Shown here piece by piece: positions 33,501-44,026 of a stretch of DNA of 64,000 nt. The first letter of the stretch is position 1, and each line of letters opens with the position of its first letter. Both the position numbers and the translations under genes were made by a program. The stretch is taken from positions 310,001 to 374,000 of the forward strand of contig JAOWCC010000752.1 in the NCBI GenBank assembly GCA_030867875.1, written 5' to 3'. This DNA comes from Actinernus sp. WN-2022. Taxonomy: Eukaryota > Cnidaria > Anthozoa > Actiniaria > Actinernidae. The notes beneath the pieces were generated by a model that was given only the letters and a program-made list of their open reading frames with translations, was not told the DNA's origin and ran no database searches.

Positions 33501-34467
33501 GTTTCACATCAAGCATTTTGTGCACATCTGAGGTAACTATATTCATACTGGCTCCAGAGTCCACTAAGAACTTGCAATCATTTCCATTGAGTTTCAGTAT
33601 CACAAAAGGAGCACTGACCTTTGGGCTAGATTCCAACACGAAGGTGTATTCATCCTCTGAACTAGAACCAGCATCCACTTGGTTGACTGATTTTGAAGAG
33701 TGGCTTTGTCTTCTGTTCCCTCTTTGAGGTGTCTTAACTTGACTGGAATCTTGACTCTTTTGTGCATTTCGGCAATATTGAGCGTAGTGGCCATACTTAT
33801 TGCAGAAATTACACCTACGACTTCGAGCAGGACATGCAGTTTTCGGCTGGTGGGGCCAGATTCCACCACAGTTGAAGCAAGTTCCGGTCTTTTCTTTCTT
33901 TTGGAGTGGCTTAGTAATCACAACATTAGCGCTTCCACTGGATTCCATATCCTTTGCTTGTGTTTCTGATAATTCCAGCGCGCGAGCTTCAGCGAGTAAG
34001 GTTTGCAAAGTCATCGTTGAGTCTTTGAGGGCTTTACGTCGAAGTCGTTGGGACGAACACGATTGAATTATTTGCGACTTAATCTCCTTGTCGACATCAG
34101 AAAATTCACAATTTGCAGCCAGTTGTCTCAGACGAGAGTGGTAGGCATTCATGGTTTCGCCTTCATTCTGAATGGCCCGACGAAACGTGTATATTTCAAA
34201 CTCCACATTCTTCTTAGGGTCGAAGTACTCGTTGAGTTTTGACTTCGCCGTCGCAAAATCATCACCAGTTTCGGGCAGAGTGTCAAAGATGTCAGACACC
34301 TCTTCTCCAGCATAATATAACAGAAGAGCTCTTTGTCGCTTTTTATCCTTAATATCGGCGGCAATGAAGAGATTTTCGAGGCGTTTCAACCACTTTCGCC
34401 ATCTTTGCGAAATCGCTTCATCGGCATGTATGTCGAACGATTCAAAATTTGGAAGTGCTGTAGCCAT
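30538..34467 (-). CDS. Ty3-type Gag-Pol polyprotein
   Basis: A single 1309-codon frame with no stops or shifts. Gag occupies about residues 1-235 and ends with two cysteine clusters (CFNC near 197 and CNFCNKYGHYAQYC near 219-232, a CCHC knuckle). The protease is near 300-310 (LVDSGASMN). Reverse transcriptase spans about 445-640 with LDLNQGYHQL and the catalytic box SDD at 577-579, in place of the usual Y/F-x-DD. RNase H has Asp725, Glu761 and Asp787. Integrase has the H-H-C-C zinc site (His945, His949, Cys978, Cys981) and the Asp1009, Asp1062, Glu1098 triad with 35 residues between the last two. The fused gag-pol frame without frameshift resembles Mag/K02A2.6-like elements. Confidence 0.95.
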   Translation of the reverse strand: MATALPNFESFDIHADEAISQRWRKWLKRLENLFIAADIKDKKRQRALLLYYAGEEVSDIFDTLPETGDDFATAKSKLNEYFDPKKNVEFEIYTFRRAIQNEGETMNAYHSRLRQLAANCEFSDVDKEIKSQIIQSCSSQRLRRKALKDSTMTLQTLLAEARALELSETQAKDMESSGSANVVITKPLQKKEKTGTCFNCGGIWPHQPKTACPARSRRCNFCNKYGHYAQYCRNAQKSQDSSQVKTPQRGNRRQSHSSKSVNQVDAGSSSEDEYTFVLESSPKVSAPFVILKLNGNDCKFLVDSGASMNIVTSDVHKMLDVKLKPCDTKVYAFNSSDPLLVLGKFSATIESKCNSANSDFLVVNAKTSLLGYPTATKLGVLQIANAVSVEENIFHKYPNLFCGLGKMKDVEIKLHIDDSVKPVNQHHRRIPFHQRKCLEACVESLLEQDIIEPAVGPTPWVSPVVLVPKPKQPDGVRLCVDMREANKAIARERHLMPTLDEVIHDLNGATMFSKLDLNQGYHQLVLDPDSRHITTCSTHLGLFRYKRLSFGINAAAEKFQDVIATAIRDIHNVKNISDDIIIYGVNTEEHDQALHAVLNRFIELNLTLKKAKCKFYMPRIEFFGMIFSDQGMSPDPAKVEVIKNAEAPTSVSDVRSLLGMANYVSRFIPNYADIVAPLRDLTHKGVKFKWEDAQQAALEKLKSSLTSDEVMAYFDPGKDSVLLVDASPIGLGAVLTQDGKVISYASKALSSVERRYSQIEREALAITWGCHHFRMYLLGSHFTVITDHKPLLPIFNRPTSQASARIDNWRLKLQSFDFEVLYARGDQNPADYISRHLQGGTTCNLIAESAEQYVNFVMSQATPKALSREEIIESTAKDVTLQTVMRLISSGQWDNLKPVDGDISALKIFANICSELTSVDGKIILRGNRMVIPHDLQRRVVQLAHEGHQGLVKTRSLLRSKVLFPKMDTLTDSIVKQCIPCQVATPKPSREPLKMTPLPNGPWEQVSIDLCEVSGHYILVIVDDYSRFPELEIVHSTSAKAVIPKLDRIFAAYGVPKVVKSDNGPPFNGHEFAQFAEHIGFKHRKVSPLWPEANGEVERFMKTIGKMLRTSTHWKQDMYQFLRNYRATPHCTTGVAPATALFGRPIRVKLPYPVTIPCAERLDPVTMREKDELQKVKIKNQAESTRRAIKECDLQVGDTVLVKQPKREKLSTPYHPEPLTVTERKHNMITAENAGRKVTRNSSHFKKLLTDESLKPLSCQQEELVDEDPTLEITEPTVEPGKSDNALLDCTPRRSTRVSRPTKRLIENI

Positions 34468-34529
34468 ATGTCACGAAGACTGTATGAAGAATTGTAGACA
34501 AGTTATAAACGATCACGGAGAATCACAAA

Positions 34530-34555
34530 GTATTCCAGAGTATCCTCGTCGCCAA
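34530..34555 (-). promoter_or_regulatory. Candidate primer-binding site
   Basis: The minus strand just inside the 5' LTR reads TTGGCGACGAGGATACTCTG. A TGG start directly after the LTR is typical of tRNA-primed elements, but I could not assign the tRNA. Confidence 0.55.
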
Positions 34556-34681
34556 TGTAATGGAGAGTAAACACGACACAGAGTGACACATAGTCAAGAG
34601 CACATGGTCTCCATATTTAATCTATCCTATAATACTTAACAAGTATGCATGTCACGCAATAATGTCACGCTAGTCACTACA
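34556..34681 (-). repeat. 5' LTR of Ty3-type element
   Basis: 126 bp, identical to the 3' LTR except for one base. It is followed by the AAAGC target duplication. Confidence 0.95.
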
Positions 34682-34686
34682 AAAGC

Positions 34687-35606
34687 CAAACTCAACTTCA
34701 ACCAAGAGCAAAGCTGAGAGGGAAAGTGAAACTGAACAGTGTCTTGTTTTACTTTAAGGTTACGTTTTGTAGGTTTTATGCCACATTTCATCGCATTTCA
34801 ATTTACTCTCGGTCGGTAGGCCAACACTAAAATAATTTTGACCGCGTTTTTGGCTGGTTTACCGATCTCGTATGATCTCTCTGTGTACCGCGTTCGCGTT
34901 ATACTGGTATACTGAATAGCTGATTTATAGCGAAATATAGCGATTACCTAGCAAATATATATACTGTGGTTGAGCAGTTATGGGTTACTATCCTCTATCG
35001 AAGTCTGAAGACATCTGAACTCCTGAACTGTGAGCTAAAGCAACACTGTGGCTCGCGAGCACAGAATAATTTATGATGACCCAAGCAATTAATATTCAAC
35101 TCTCAAGATAAACAAACAAGAAACCTCTCACGGCCGAGGTTTTGGTTCGAGAAATAAAAGGCTTCCAACAATTCCCTTTATAGTTCTTTAATATAATGAG
35201 CAGACTGAACTTTTGGGAATGAGTGTAAAGCTTTTAATTAGAGGCATGTGTGGTTAATAAATGGAGTGCAATTATTATTTGTTTTCAAAAACATTACACT
35301 GAAGATATACAGTAACCTTGATTCTCATTTCTTGTTTCACTTTGGAACATACATGTAAACAAAGCGCATGTACTTATCCCTTTCAATTTTCCAACCTTCT
35401 TCTAGGCCTTTTTCCAATGTGGCCAGCTGATTTTTCACAATCATTTCATTTTGGTAGAAATCCAACAGATAGTTGTAAAGAAAATGCACGCCAAATCCCT
35501 GGGCACAAGAGCTCTTAAGTCGTTTTATGTTCTTCCTGTTGTTTTCGCTTTCTTGGTAGCTTGTCTTTAGTGTATTTGCCTGGAGACAGTTGTTGATGTC
35601 ATGGAA
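34687..35606. other. No gene recognised; putative 3' flank of HMGXB3-like gene
   Basis: No exon seen. It lies downstream of the minus-strand gene that ends at 35607 and would include its 3' UTR; a clear polyadenylation signal was not assigned. Confidence 0.35.
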
Positions 35607-35786
35607 TTAACATAAGGGAGACTTGTGAGGATTAGTGGATGAATGGAATCGGTCTCCCAGAACATATCGTCTCTTCAAACCAGTCACTGGATGAATCCAA
35701 TAATCTCCAAGATCATTTCTAGAACCAGTGATGGGTGTATTCTCAGTTCTGAACTCTGCTGGCACTATGCTTGGAACATTAATATT
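35607..35786 (-). CDS. HMGXB3-like KDZ/CxC gene, last exon
   Basis: The acceptor CCTAG|AATATT opens a 60-codon exon in phase 0: NINVPSIVPAEFRTENTPIT, then DYWIHPVTGLKRRYVLGDRF and stop TAA at 35607-35609. The H-P-x-T-G … Y-x-L-x-D-R-F-H tail is the conserved C-terminus I recognise from HMGXB3-like proteins of fish and cnidarians. It joins in phase with the exon ending at 37283. Confidence 0.75.
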   Translation of the reverse strand, partial: NINVPSIVPAEFRTENTPITGSRNDLGDYWIHPVTGLKRRYVLGDRFHSSTNPHKSPLC

Positions 35787-36097
35787 CTAGGAAAGGAAAA
35801 TAATGCAGTACTGTAAATACCTGTGTGTGTGCACCTTTTTGGAGAAAACCAAGGGTCAAAGCTAGGGGTGCAGCTTATACAAAATGTACATGTATGCAGG
35901 TACAAGCACACACTCGCCCAAAGCCACTCCTTCACAAACCAAGATGGTGGATCTCAGATTATTGTGCTTAAAGGAATGAGGTTCCTTGAAAATATTATCA
36001 GTTAATTGTGGAATAAAAGAAGAAATTCGGTGTGATTTAAAGATTTATGATAGCAGTTGGCATATGACTTAACCATGGGTACCTCTCTCTCCACACT

Positions 36098-36330
36098 AAT
36101 TTTCTCAAAGGAAATAACCTCTGATGGCAGCAGTTGAAAATCTTGTACCTTCCCTTGCTGATTGGTTCTCTATTTCACATGACATGATCTATCAGCATCA
36201 TACACAATTGTTGAATCATGTCACGTGAAATAGAGGATCTATCAGCAACAAGGTACAAATATTGTACCTGATCCAAACATGGAAGTGAGATTCTCAACCA
36301 GCGCCACCAGAGGTTATTTCCTTTCTCATT
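36098..36330. mobile_element. MITE with AAGGAAATAACCTCTG ends
   Basis: Inverted arms share AAGGAAATAACCTCTG, TTGTACCTT, CTCTATTTCAC and GACATGAT on each side. It lies in the last intron of the HMGXB3-like gene. Confidence 0.7.
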
Positions 36331-37019
36331 GCTTCACTTCTCTCTGGGAAAATTAGTACACAGAGATAGGTAATAAAGCTATAAACCTCTGGTACCCAGC
36401 TAGCATAGCATGACTTAAAATGACAACAACCTGTGAGCATTCTCCCTCCACCTCCCACCCAAAGGAATCTAAGTTTTGTGAGTGGCCTAAATATGGGTGT
36501 GGCCAATATACAGGTATTTATGGTAGAGTACTCTACATTTTACAACATTGGATACTTTTGGGACCAGAACCATATGCATGTATTTATACCTATGATTAAA
36601 AAAGGTTGTTTGTTATTGTAAAAAAAAAAGCTCAAATGTAACAAATCAGAGACCACGAGCTATAATAAAATGAACACAATTGCATAATTTATAATTTTAT
36701 GTTTCTTTTGTAAACTTTCTTGTATAAACTTGTTAACTACATCAATTTTGTAAATGCAATTATGTGCATTTAATTAGAACTGCATGGTCTCTGATTTGTT
36801 GCTGCACTTCCAAAGACTTTTGTTTTCCCACAATTCCAGATAACAGGTTAAAAAATATATTATTATAAATAATATAATGCAGTTGCTTGAAGTTTTGTTT
36901 TCAAAATGCTAGGTGCATGCACATCTTTAATGATGAATGGTATAGATTACCATAGTTTGATATTCCTTGGAATGTAACCTTTATATTAATAACAGTTTTT
37001 TTTTTAACTAAACAAATTG

Positions 37020-37260
37020 TCCTAGGGGAGCCAGGGTTGCATAATCTCTCTGGCACAGGTTCGATCCCTGGACACCATGCCATTGTGAGTATCTCGCCCT
37101 TGCACTGGGAGTTTTCTCTGGGTTCTCCAGTTTTTCACCCTCCACAAAAACCAACATGCTAAATTCCAATTTGATGTGCACATGGATTAGCCAGGTCCAG
37201 ACTTTGATCAGCCCCTAGGGTTGTTTCAGCTCCCATTATAAATTTCAGAGTTTTTAACTT
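37020..37260 (+). repeat. Diverged tRNA-derived SINE
   Basis: The box-B-like GGTTCGATCCCTGG (37049-37062) is followed by GTATCTCGCCCTTGC, GGGTTCTCCAGTTTTTCACC, CAAAAACCAACATGC and AAATTCCAATTTGATGTGCA. This body order resembles a common coral SINE. Box A is not clear. A shorter relative of the 3' part is at about 56085-56150. Pol III transcription is inferred from box B only. Confidence 0.6.
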
Positions 37261-37282
37261 ACATTTATTGTTTTCGACATAC

Positions 37283-37501
37283 CTTGGATGATGTTTTCTG
37301 TTCACAAGGAACCTCAAAACATCCGCTGTAGCTACCCCACAATTGACTGGCTACTTCTCTCTGCCTGCAATCCAAATGTCTTACAAAGCCACATGGAGTA
37401 TCACAGACAAATACAGGGGGTGGGTAGCGTAATGAAAGATACAGGTCAGCTGCATCACGAACAGATTCTTGGAGAACCAGGAACTTTGATGCAACGGTGA
37501 C
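37283..37501 (-). CDS. HMGXB3-like gene, KDZ-domain exon
   Basis: 219 bp, phase 0 to 0, acceptor TTTACAG and donor AAG|GTATGT. It reads SVRDAADLYLSLRYPPPVFV, then CDTPCGFVRHLDC and ASQLWGSYSGCFEVP. The D in VFVCDTPCGF corresponds to the first acidic strand of the Kyakuja-Dileera-Zisupton (KDZ) transposase fold, of which HMGXB3 is a domesticated, presumed inactive member. The frame is intact. Confidence 0.8.
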
Positions 37502-37731
37502 CTGTAAAGGGACAAGTGTTTCAAAAGATACATGTATAAGCATATTGAAATGTTCTCCACAAGTGCTGACATACAATGTATATTCTATCTTATCTATCTT
37601 CCTATACTCGTCTCCATCTCTAAGATGATTCTTACGAGTTGTTTGGTCATTGGCAAAGAATAACAATAATAGATAAATAAATAAATAATAATAATGAAAA
37701 AGAAAAGTAATTAGAGCTGCATCAGTTAATT

Positions 37732-38499
37732 TTACAGGAAGTGATGATCAAGCTTTGTTTTGAAGGAGGAGATAGATTTAGCCTGGACTAAAGTTGATGG
37801 TAAGCTATTCCATTCTCTTATGGTCTTAGGGAAGAAAGAAAACTGATGATAGTTTGTCTGTGATGGAGGGACTTTGTAGGAGAATTGATGTAGATGTCGA
37901 CTTGTTCTCCCCATTGGTGTTAAATACTTCTGTTTGTCCACCTCAACTACATCATTACGAATCTTATATAGCATAGACAGTCTATTCTTTTTTCTTCTTA
38001 GTTCTAAGGTTTCCCATTCGAGTTCTTGTAGCATTTCAGATACACTTGATGTATTGTGGTATCTGTTTAGGGTGTAGCGCGCTGCTCTTCTTTGGACCAA
38101 CTCAATTGTCTTGATGTTTACTTGGGTATATGGGTCCCAGACTGTGGATGAGTATTCAACTGTTGGACGAACCAGACTCTTATATGCGACAGATTTCAGG
38201 AATGGCGAATTTACTTTAAGATTTCTCTTCAGAAAGCCCAATGTTTGATTTCCCTTGTTTGCAATATTAGAGATGTGAGTGTTCCAACGAAGATCTGATG
38301 TGAATGTCACTCCAAGGTACTTTGCTGAATCTACTGCCTTAAGAATCTTTCCATGCAGTATGTAATTATAGATGAACGGGTTTTGTTTGCGAGTGATCCG
38401 TAGAACATGGCATTTATCTGTATTAAACTCCATGAGCCACTTATTTCCCCACATTTCAAGCTTATACAGGTAACTTTGCATGGAGAGTATTTGCATCAT
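37732..38499 (-). pseudogene. LINE RT thumb and C-terminal part
   Basis: It begins after the broken catalytic box and reads EMWGNKWLMEFNTDKCHVLR, AKYLGVTFTSDLRWNTHISN, RPTVEYSSTVWDPY, QRRAARYTLNRY and IREWNSLPSTLVQAKSISSF. These are the conserved C-terminal blocks of jockey/CR1-type RT proteins. The frame is intact for 255 codons. Confidence 0.85.
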
Positions 38500-38685
38500 C
38501 CTGTGATTGTATAGATAGGTACATCATTGTATCACGTCTGCAAAAAGTCTGACTGTTGAATCTAAGCCTTCAGGCAGGTCATTTATGTATAGCAAGAACA
38601 AACATGGGCCCAAGACTGACCCTTGTGGGACTCCGGAAAGCACTTTTACTTTGCTTGAATGTTCTCCCATTAGAACAACCTGCCG

Positions 38686-39798
38686 TTAGTGGTTTGTGAG
38701 GAACGCTTGGATCCAGTGCTTTGTCTTTCCTCTGATACCATAGTGATCGAGTTTATGGATAAGCCGTTGGTGTCCAACCTTGTCAAAGGCCTTAGAAAAG
38801 TCCATAATCATGGCATCAGTTTGGCCACCCCCCTGTGTATTGCTTACTAGATCTTGCACCAGTTCAAGCAGTTGGGTTTCACATGACCTTTTTTCTCTGA
38901 ATCCACATTGCATATGGTATAAGATGTTGTTTTTATATGCATGCTTCATAATACCACTAACAAGTATATGCTCCATTAATTTGCAGGCTATACATGTTAG
39001 TGATATTGGTCTGTAGTTTTCAGGATCTGACCTTTTCCCTTTCTTGAACACTGGGGTGATAAATGCAGTTTTCCAGTCATCTGGAACCTCTCCAGATTGA
39101 TATGATCTCTTAAAAATTTCAGTTAGCATTGGTGCTATTTCATTAGATAGTTCCTTTAGGACCCTGGGTCTGATCTGGTCAGGTCCAGATGCTTTGTGGA
39201 TCTTTAATTGCTGCAATAGTTTCAAGACCCCAGCTTCTGATATTTCAATCTCAGGCATACTTGGGTGAGGGGAGGTAGGAGGCAACAAGTCAGGTGTCAC
39301 ACAGGTCTCTGATGTAAAGACTGATTGGAACTGTTTGTTCAATATATTAGCTAATTGTTCTGGAGCAGATACCTCTGACCCTTTATCTTTGAGTGAAGTA
39401 ATCCCCACTGTATCTGTACGGCAGTGCTTTATGAAAGTCCAGAACCTCTTCATGCCTGATTGCGTGTTACTATCATCTTTCATGGGTGTTATGATAGATT
39501 CAACATAATTCCAATATACTCGTCTCATCTCACTTTGAATCTCTTTCTTTAAGTCTTTTACTTTTTTAGTAATCTTGCTCAAGTCATTTCCACTTGGTCT
39601 TGAAGATCTTATTAAGGCCTTTCTCTTAACTGATAGCTTATCCCTTTTACTTAATAGCTTCCTTATCTTGGGTGATATCCATGATAGGCTCTCCTTTGAC
39701 TTGCAGATTTTATGGGGGATATGCAATATTGTACTTACATCGCTTGGAAATTTGATTTTCTTTAAACTATCATATTCATGTAAAACCCCAAACTTCAT
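38686..39798 (-). pseudogene. LINE RT fingers and palm
   Basis: 370 codons: ESLSWISPKIRKLLSKRDKL, then KIHKASGPDQIRPRVLKEL, FKKGKRSDPENYRPISLTCI and MIMDFSKAFDKVGHQRLIHK (first catalytic Asp). It ends at an in-frame TAA after LTNH. Reading on in the same frame gives [16 protein letters not shown] and RLFAD, where a two-base insertion at about 38522 destroys the FADD box. So it is catalytically dead. Confidence 0.85.
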
Positions 39799-39899
39799 TC
39801 TTGGGCTAATATATGCATTTGCTACATGTATTATACTTGTCCAGGGACTATCATCTTATACATGTAATTTAGCACATTTTCATGGTAACCTAACCTAGC

Positions 39900-41573
39900 C
39901 CTGGACAGACATACACTGCTGTTAAATATAATACACGTAGTAGTTATTTGCAATTTTATTTAGAGGAAAATATTGTTGGAAAAGAAATGAGCCAATCACG
40001 AGGATAGAGTTTGGCTTAGGTCAAGAATCAGATGCCCGAATACAATTTGCAATTTGCAATTTGCAATTTGCATTGCACAAAGTCAAGACTTCATGCTGAG
40101 AAATCCAAACTCAAAAAGTATACAATGTAATGTAACTACATCTTATATTGTCAGTATTTTCTTACCAACTTTGAAGGACAATTTACATAATTATTTTAAC
40201 TTCTATAATCATCATGAGCATGATAATAACTACATTTAAATTATGTCATCAATAACATATCAATTTGTTAATACCAACACATTTTCACTACCTAAATGTA
40301 CATGTAGTACAGTAATTTAATTATTGAAGTGCTGTGTGTGTGGAAAGGGAGCATAAAGAAGTGAAAATCAACTTACATGTACATGTAGTTTGCTTTTCGA
40401 TCAAGAATACCTCTGCAGCATATATATTTTTGCAACCAGTCAGTTAAGGTATCACATGAAATTGAAAAGGAATTTAGGACTGGGCTGAAAAAAAGCATTG
40501 CCAAATAATCAATATTGTTTTTTTTATCTATACTTGGGGATGGGAAGACCAGGCAAAGTTGTGATGTGAACCACAAGAGCACCACAGCTGTATCATCACT
40601 TTCGCCCTTTTTGCACACAGCTATTCAATTTTGTAATCATTCTACAAACCCCATGACGGCAAACAAAATGGTAAAAAAAAAATATGGCCTGGAACTTGTG
40701 TAAAACCATGGCAAGGGCAGTTTCCAACGAGCAACGTAGCATATAGCTGCTGCAAATTTCCAAGAAGGTGTTGCTGATGGAAAAAAGGAGATAACTATAA
40801 CTAGCTTAGCTAGAGTGGATATTCTGACATTCACATTGATGTACATTATTTGTTAATGTAGCTCTGCCACTCAGTAGTACCAGTATTTCAATAATTTATT
40901 GCTCATTATAATTATACACAATTATTATAAACACTGTATCTCTGAAGTGCAACTTACATGTAATTAAGTCTGCTAAATCTAATTTTCCCAAAGGAACTTT
41001 CTGGTGTGTGTGTGCATAATATTATTATAATTATTTGTTTGAAATTAATAAGATTGTTATACTTTTTTTAAGGGGAACTTGAAACTTCCAGGGTTTCATT
41101 TCACAGACAACAGTATCTAATAAAGATTCAATATATAATTATCGATGAAATACCAGTGTACATGTATATTTCTTTCTCTAGCCATTTTGGTAAAAGATTG
41201 AAACTTACTGGTATTTTATCAATAATTATATTTTAAACAGAACATTACATGGCCGCTTGGAGATATGGATTCTATCTTCTCATGCTTATGAAATAAAATA
41301 CATGTATCTTACGCGTTTGCTGCTCTCTCTCGTAAGATATTTTATCAACACTAGCTTGAAGATAAAATCTGGCTGTACATGTACATACATATCTCCGAGT
41401 GGCCATGTAATACATGTATATATCCTCTATGTCTCTATTTCAATGCATTCATAATAATACAAAATGTTCACTCTTGCATTATATGAGGATGTCATAAAAT
41501 TCAGTGTCTTTTTTTATAAACCACACTAAAATTCAATATTATTAACCTTTGATTTCTTAGAGATGTTAATTAC
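39900..41573 (-). other. Intron of HMGXB3-like gene; one exon not located
   Basis: Between the exons ending at 41574 (phase 1) and starting at 37501 (phase 0) at least one further exon is required by phase. I could not find it. Many TACATGTA palindromes lie here, and four AATTTGC words in tandem are at about 40046-40072. Confidence 0.5.
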
Positions 41574-41684
41574 CAGAAATTCCACATTTCTGGTTTAGTT
41601 CTTTCAGTCTTTGGATATCCACAGTTTCGATGCTTGCCATGTCCAAACCTTCTCTTATCAGCAGATGTAACAATGCAGGATCAC
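41574..41684 (-). CDS. HMGXB3-like gene, exon (DPALLHLL…)
   Basis: 111 bp, acceptor TTTTAG, donor TCTG|GTAATT, phase 1 to 1. It reads DPALLHLLIREGLDMASIET, then RLKELNQKCGIS. The first Gly is split with the preceding exon (G|GT), which confirms the join. The L..L.. K.CG.S block matches the SAP-like lead-in to the KDZ core in this family. Confidence 0.75.
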
Positions 41685-42650
41685 CTAAAATAATGAAGGA
41701 AATAGAGCATTAATTTTGTTTGATTGAGTGTTGTAAAACCAAAACCTGAGCTAATCACAATTTTGAGATGAACTCTAAATTTTCAGTCCAATCTTTCAAT
41801 TACAAAACATTTTTTTAAATTACATTCTTTAATATCAATGCTTTAAAAAAAAAAAAATTGAATAGTTGGTTGTTTTATTATATGGCTGATGCAACCTACG
41901 TACATGTACATTGAACATATACATGTACTGTATATAGTACCACAAGTCGTTAATTATGACTCAGCCTAGTCTGCCTTGTTTTTTTTTCCGGATTAGTTAT
42001 TTTAGCTTCCTGTGGTTTAATGTACAATAGTGGTTCAATGTATTGGTTTCGTGACATTGCCCCTCATTCTTGTCAGAATGCAAACAAGAATTTACCACAC
42101 TAGGCCCACAATTTGCAAATATTGGCCCAATATGGAGATAGGCTAGGTGGGTGTGAAGGTTAAACTACACATTCAAAGACATACATGTACATGTGTAAGG
42201 TGTTAGGAAAATCAAATTTAAAATAGCAAAACTTGGCAAATTGGAGTAGTCAGAGTAATAAATTCCCATGTACATGTAACTCAGTCAAGATCAACTGATT
42301 CCCAGCCAAAATATCTGTATTGTAGGCGAGTGCATAGTATTACGTATACTAACTAAATCCATTAAACTGCACATCTTACTCTCAATAGCTCAACACGTTT
42401 TTCTTCTCTACCCATTATTAGCCAATGCAACAGAGGGACTGAAAGCAGCAAGTGTACCATCACCATTTCAATATTATCACAATCAGTATCTAGAATATAG
42501 TTGCTCCGAAATGAGTAGTAGTTGTTGAGTAGTGAAAATCAGGGCATCACAACATAGCCAGAACGTCTGCATAGGACTATAGGCTGATTCTGATTGTATT
42601 TACATGTGTGATTCCACAAGTTGTACATGAAAATCTTGCATAGCTTTTAC

Positions 42651-42903
42651 CTTCAACTTTGTCCTTTTTTCTCTTGTCAAGGAAAGCACTTCGTTTTTGG
42701 AACTCTGTATTAACCGCTTGTTGTCCCCTGAGTTTTGGAGCAATTATTGGGGGAATGTCTGCCCCATTAACCGAAAATGTCTTTTCAATTCTGGTGAATG
42801 AAATTCTCTCTATCCATTGTCTCTTAATCTTACAAAGAAAATATTCAAGAGACAAAGGATTGCCATTCTGTGAATCTCCTGTCAGCCCAACTTTATATGA
42901 TAT
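42651..42903 (-). CDS. HMGXB3-like gene, exon (ISYKVGLTG…)
   Basis: 253 bp, acceptor CTTTAG, donor GAAG|GTAAAA, phase 0 to 1. It reads ISYKVGLTGDSQNGNPLSLE, KIKRQWIERISFTR, ADIPPIIAPKLRGQQAVNTE and KRSAFLDKRKKD. The W-x-E … IPPII … NTE series is a family hallmark. The frame is intact. Its acceptor is only about 80 bp from the edge of the GTACC-array element. Confidence 0.8.
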
Positions 42904-43009
42904 CTAAAGTTGAAATCAAAAGGACACATACATTAAGAAAAGGAATTATTTGCTTGCAAATAGGAATTTACATGTATGCCTTCCCTTACCAAAATCGGGT
43001 ACACAAAAG

Positions 43010-43370
43010 TATACCTCACCTGTACCTAAGGTAAACCCCAAATGTACCTATGTGAGATTAGGTACAATCTAGGTATACCAAGAATGGACCTCAATGTTTT
43101 AGTGGAGTGTTTGAGGTATACTTAAGGCACACTCCACTGTACTCCAAATGTACCTTAAATACTCTTGGATAAACCTCAAGGAATGGGGTACACTTGAGGT
43201 ACACTTTACATGTACCCCAAATGTCAATCTCCATACTCCTGCATAAACCTCAAGGAATGGGTACACTTGAGGTACACTTCACATGTACCCCAAATGTACC
43301 TCTCCATAGTCCTGCATAAACCTCAAGGAATGGGTACACTTCAGGTACACTTCACATGTACTTTAATTAC
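43010..43370. repeat. GTACC minisatellite, left end
   Basis: Unit of about 62-65 bp (TACTCCTGCATAAACCTCAA … GGGTACACTTGAGGTACACT) repeated about four times, with CACATGTACCCCAAATG spacers. Confidence 0.9.
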
Positions 43371-43435
43371 TTCTGGAGAATCAGATAATTTTATATATTT
43401 TTACATGGCTAAAGTGAAAAATCTGCACCGAAAAA

Positions 43436-43497
43436 AAGTGGTCGGTAAAACTGTGTCGGTAAGTGGTTGGTAAGTGGTCGGTAAGTGGTTGGTAACA
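43436..43497. repeat. GTCGGTAAGTGGTTG minisatellite
   Basis: Five short copies of GGTAAGTGG(T/T)(C/T)G, just inside the left array. Confidence 0.8.
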
Positions 43498-43803
43498 TAA
43501 TTGCCACTAAAATACGCATGACAAAACATATGACAAAAAGCCACTAAAACATATGACAGACAAACCACTGAAACGTATATGACAGAAAAACATATGATCA
43601 TGGTGTTTATAAATTCACTTATTCAGTGCATAAATTACGAAACAACATATTTCAGACAGATAAGTAATATTTATTAATCAAAATTAAATTAATTTCATAA
43701 TATTCTTTCTTTAAATTAATTTATTCATGACTGCATGAGTTAAAGCAGGGTTAAAGAATGAAAATATTTCACGATTGCGATATCGATTTTAGCCATCATC
43801 GAC

Positions 43804-44026
43804 CACAGGCTACTCAAGCGTAAGGTTTTTTATTAACCGTTTATTTTACAAGATGACTGGGAATTTATAGTTTTTAGAAATTGCAATAATTCTGTAAAAT
43901 TGAAATAAAAGAAATTAGACTTTGCTTGTGTGTTTGTCAGTTAATATGCTGTGTCTGTGTGCAATTTCAGCGCATTCGGGTGATTATTTCTTCCTAATCA
44001 AAAACCTTACGCTCGGGTAGCCTGTG
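43804..44026. mobile_element. 223-bp MITE with CACAGGCTAC ends
   Basis: CACAGGCTACTCAAGCGTAA at the left is mirrored by TTACGCTCGGGTAGCCTGTG at the right, about 26 bp with two changes. Nested in the 42983-46476 element. Confidence 0.8.

Larger units (their letters stand above)
30257..34686 (-). mobile_element. Full-length Ty3-type LTR retrotransposon
   Basis: The element is 30262-34681 (4420 bp), coding on the minus strand, with target duplication AAAGC at 30257-30261 and 34682-34686. The LTRs are 126 bp (TG…CA) and differ at one position (C30368 versus A34662). There is a purine tract AAGGAGAGGAGGAG immediately before the 3' LTR and one gag-pol frame. Everything required for mobility is present in one place, so this is a young and possibly active copy. 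It has no envelope-like frame. Confidence 0.95.
37650..39850 (-). mobile_element. 5'-truncated LINE in HMGXB3-like intron (same strand)
   Basis: A CR1/L2/jockey-like RT without an endonuclease domain, ending in a (TTAT)n/(ATT)n microsatellite tail at about 37667-37697 (plus-strand AATAATAATAATG). It has two coding parts, 38686-39798 and 37732-38499, in the same orientation as the host gene. Confidence 0.8.

Noticed and set aside
30262..34681. Endogenous retrovirus
   Set aside because: No envelope-like frame follows pol; LTR size, domain order and fused gag-pol fit a Ty3-type retrotransposon.
37027..37090. tRNA gene suggested by GGTTCGATCCCTGG
   Set aside because: No paired acceptor or anticodon arm around it, and the downstream body resembles a SINE; it was called as a SINE remnant.
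40515..40703. Missing exon of the HMGXB3-like gene
   Set aside because: A short WCSCG-like block on the minus strand was considered, but it lacks splice signals and phase agreement.
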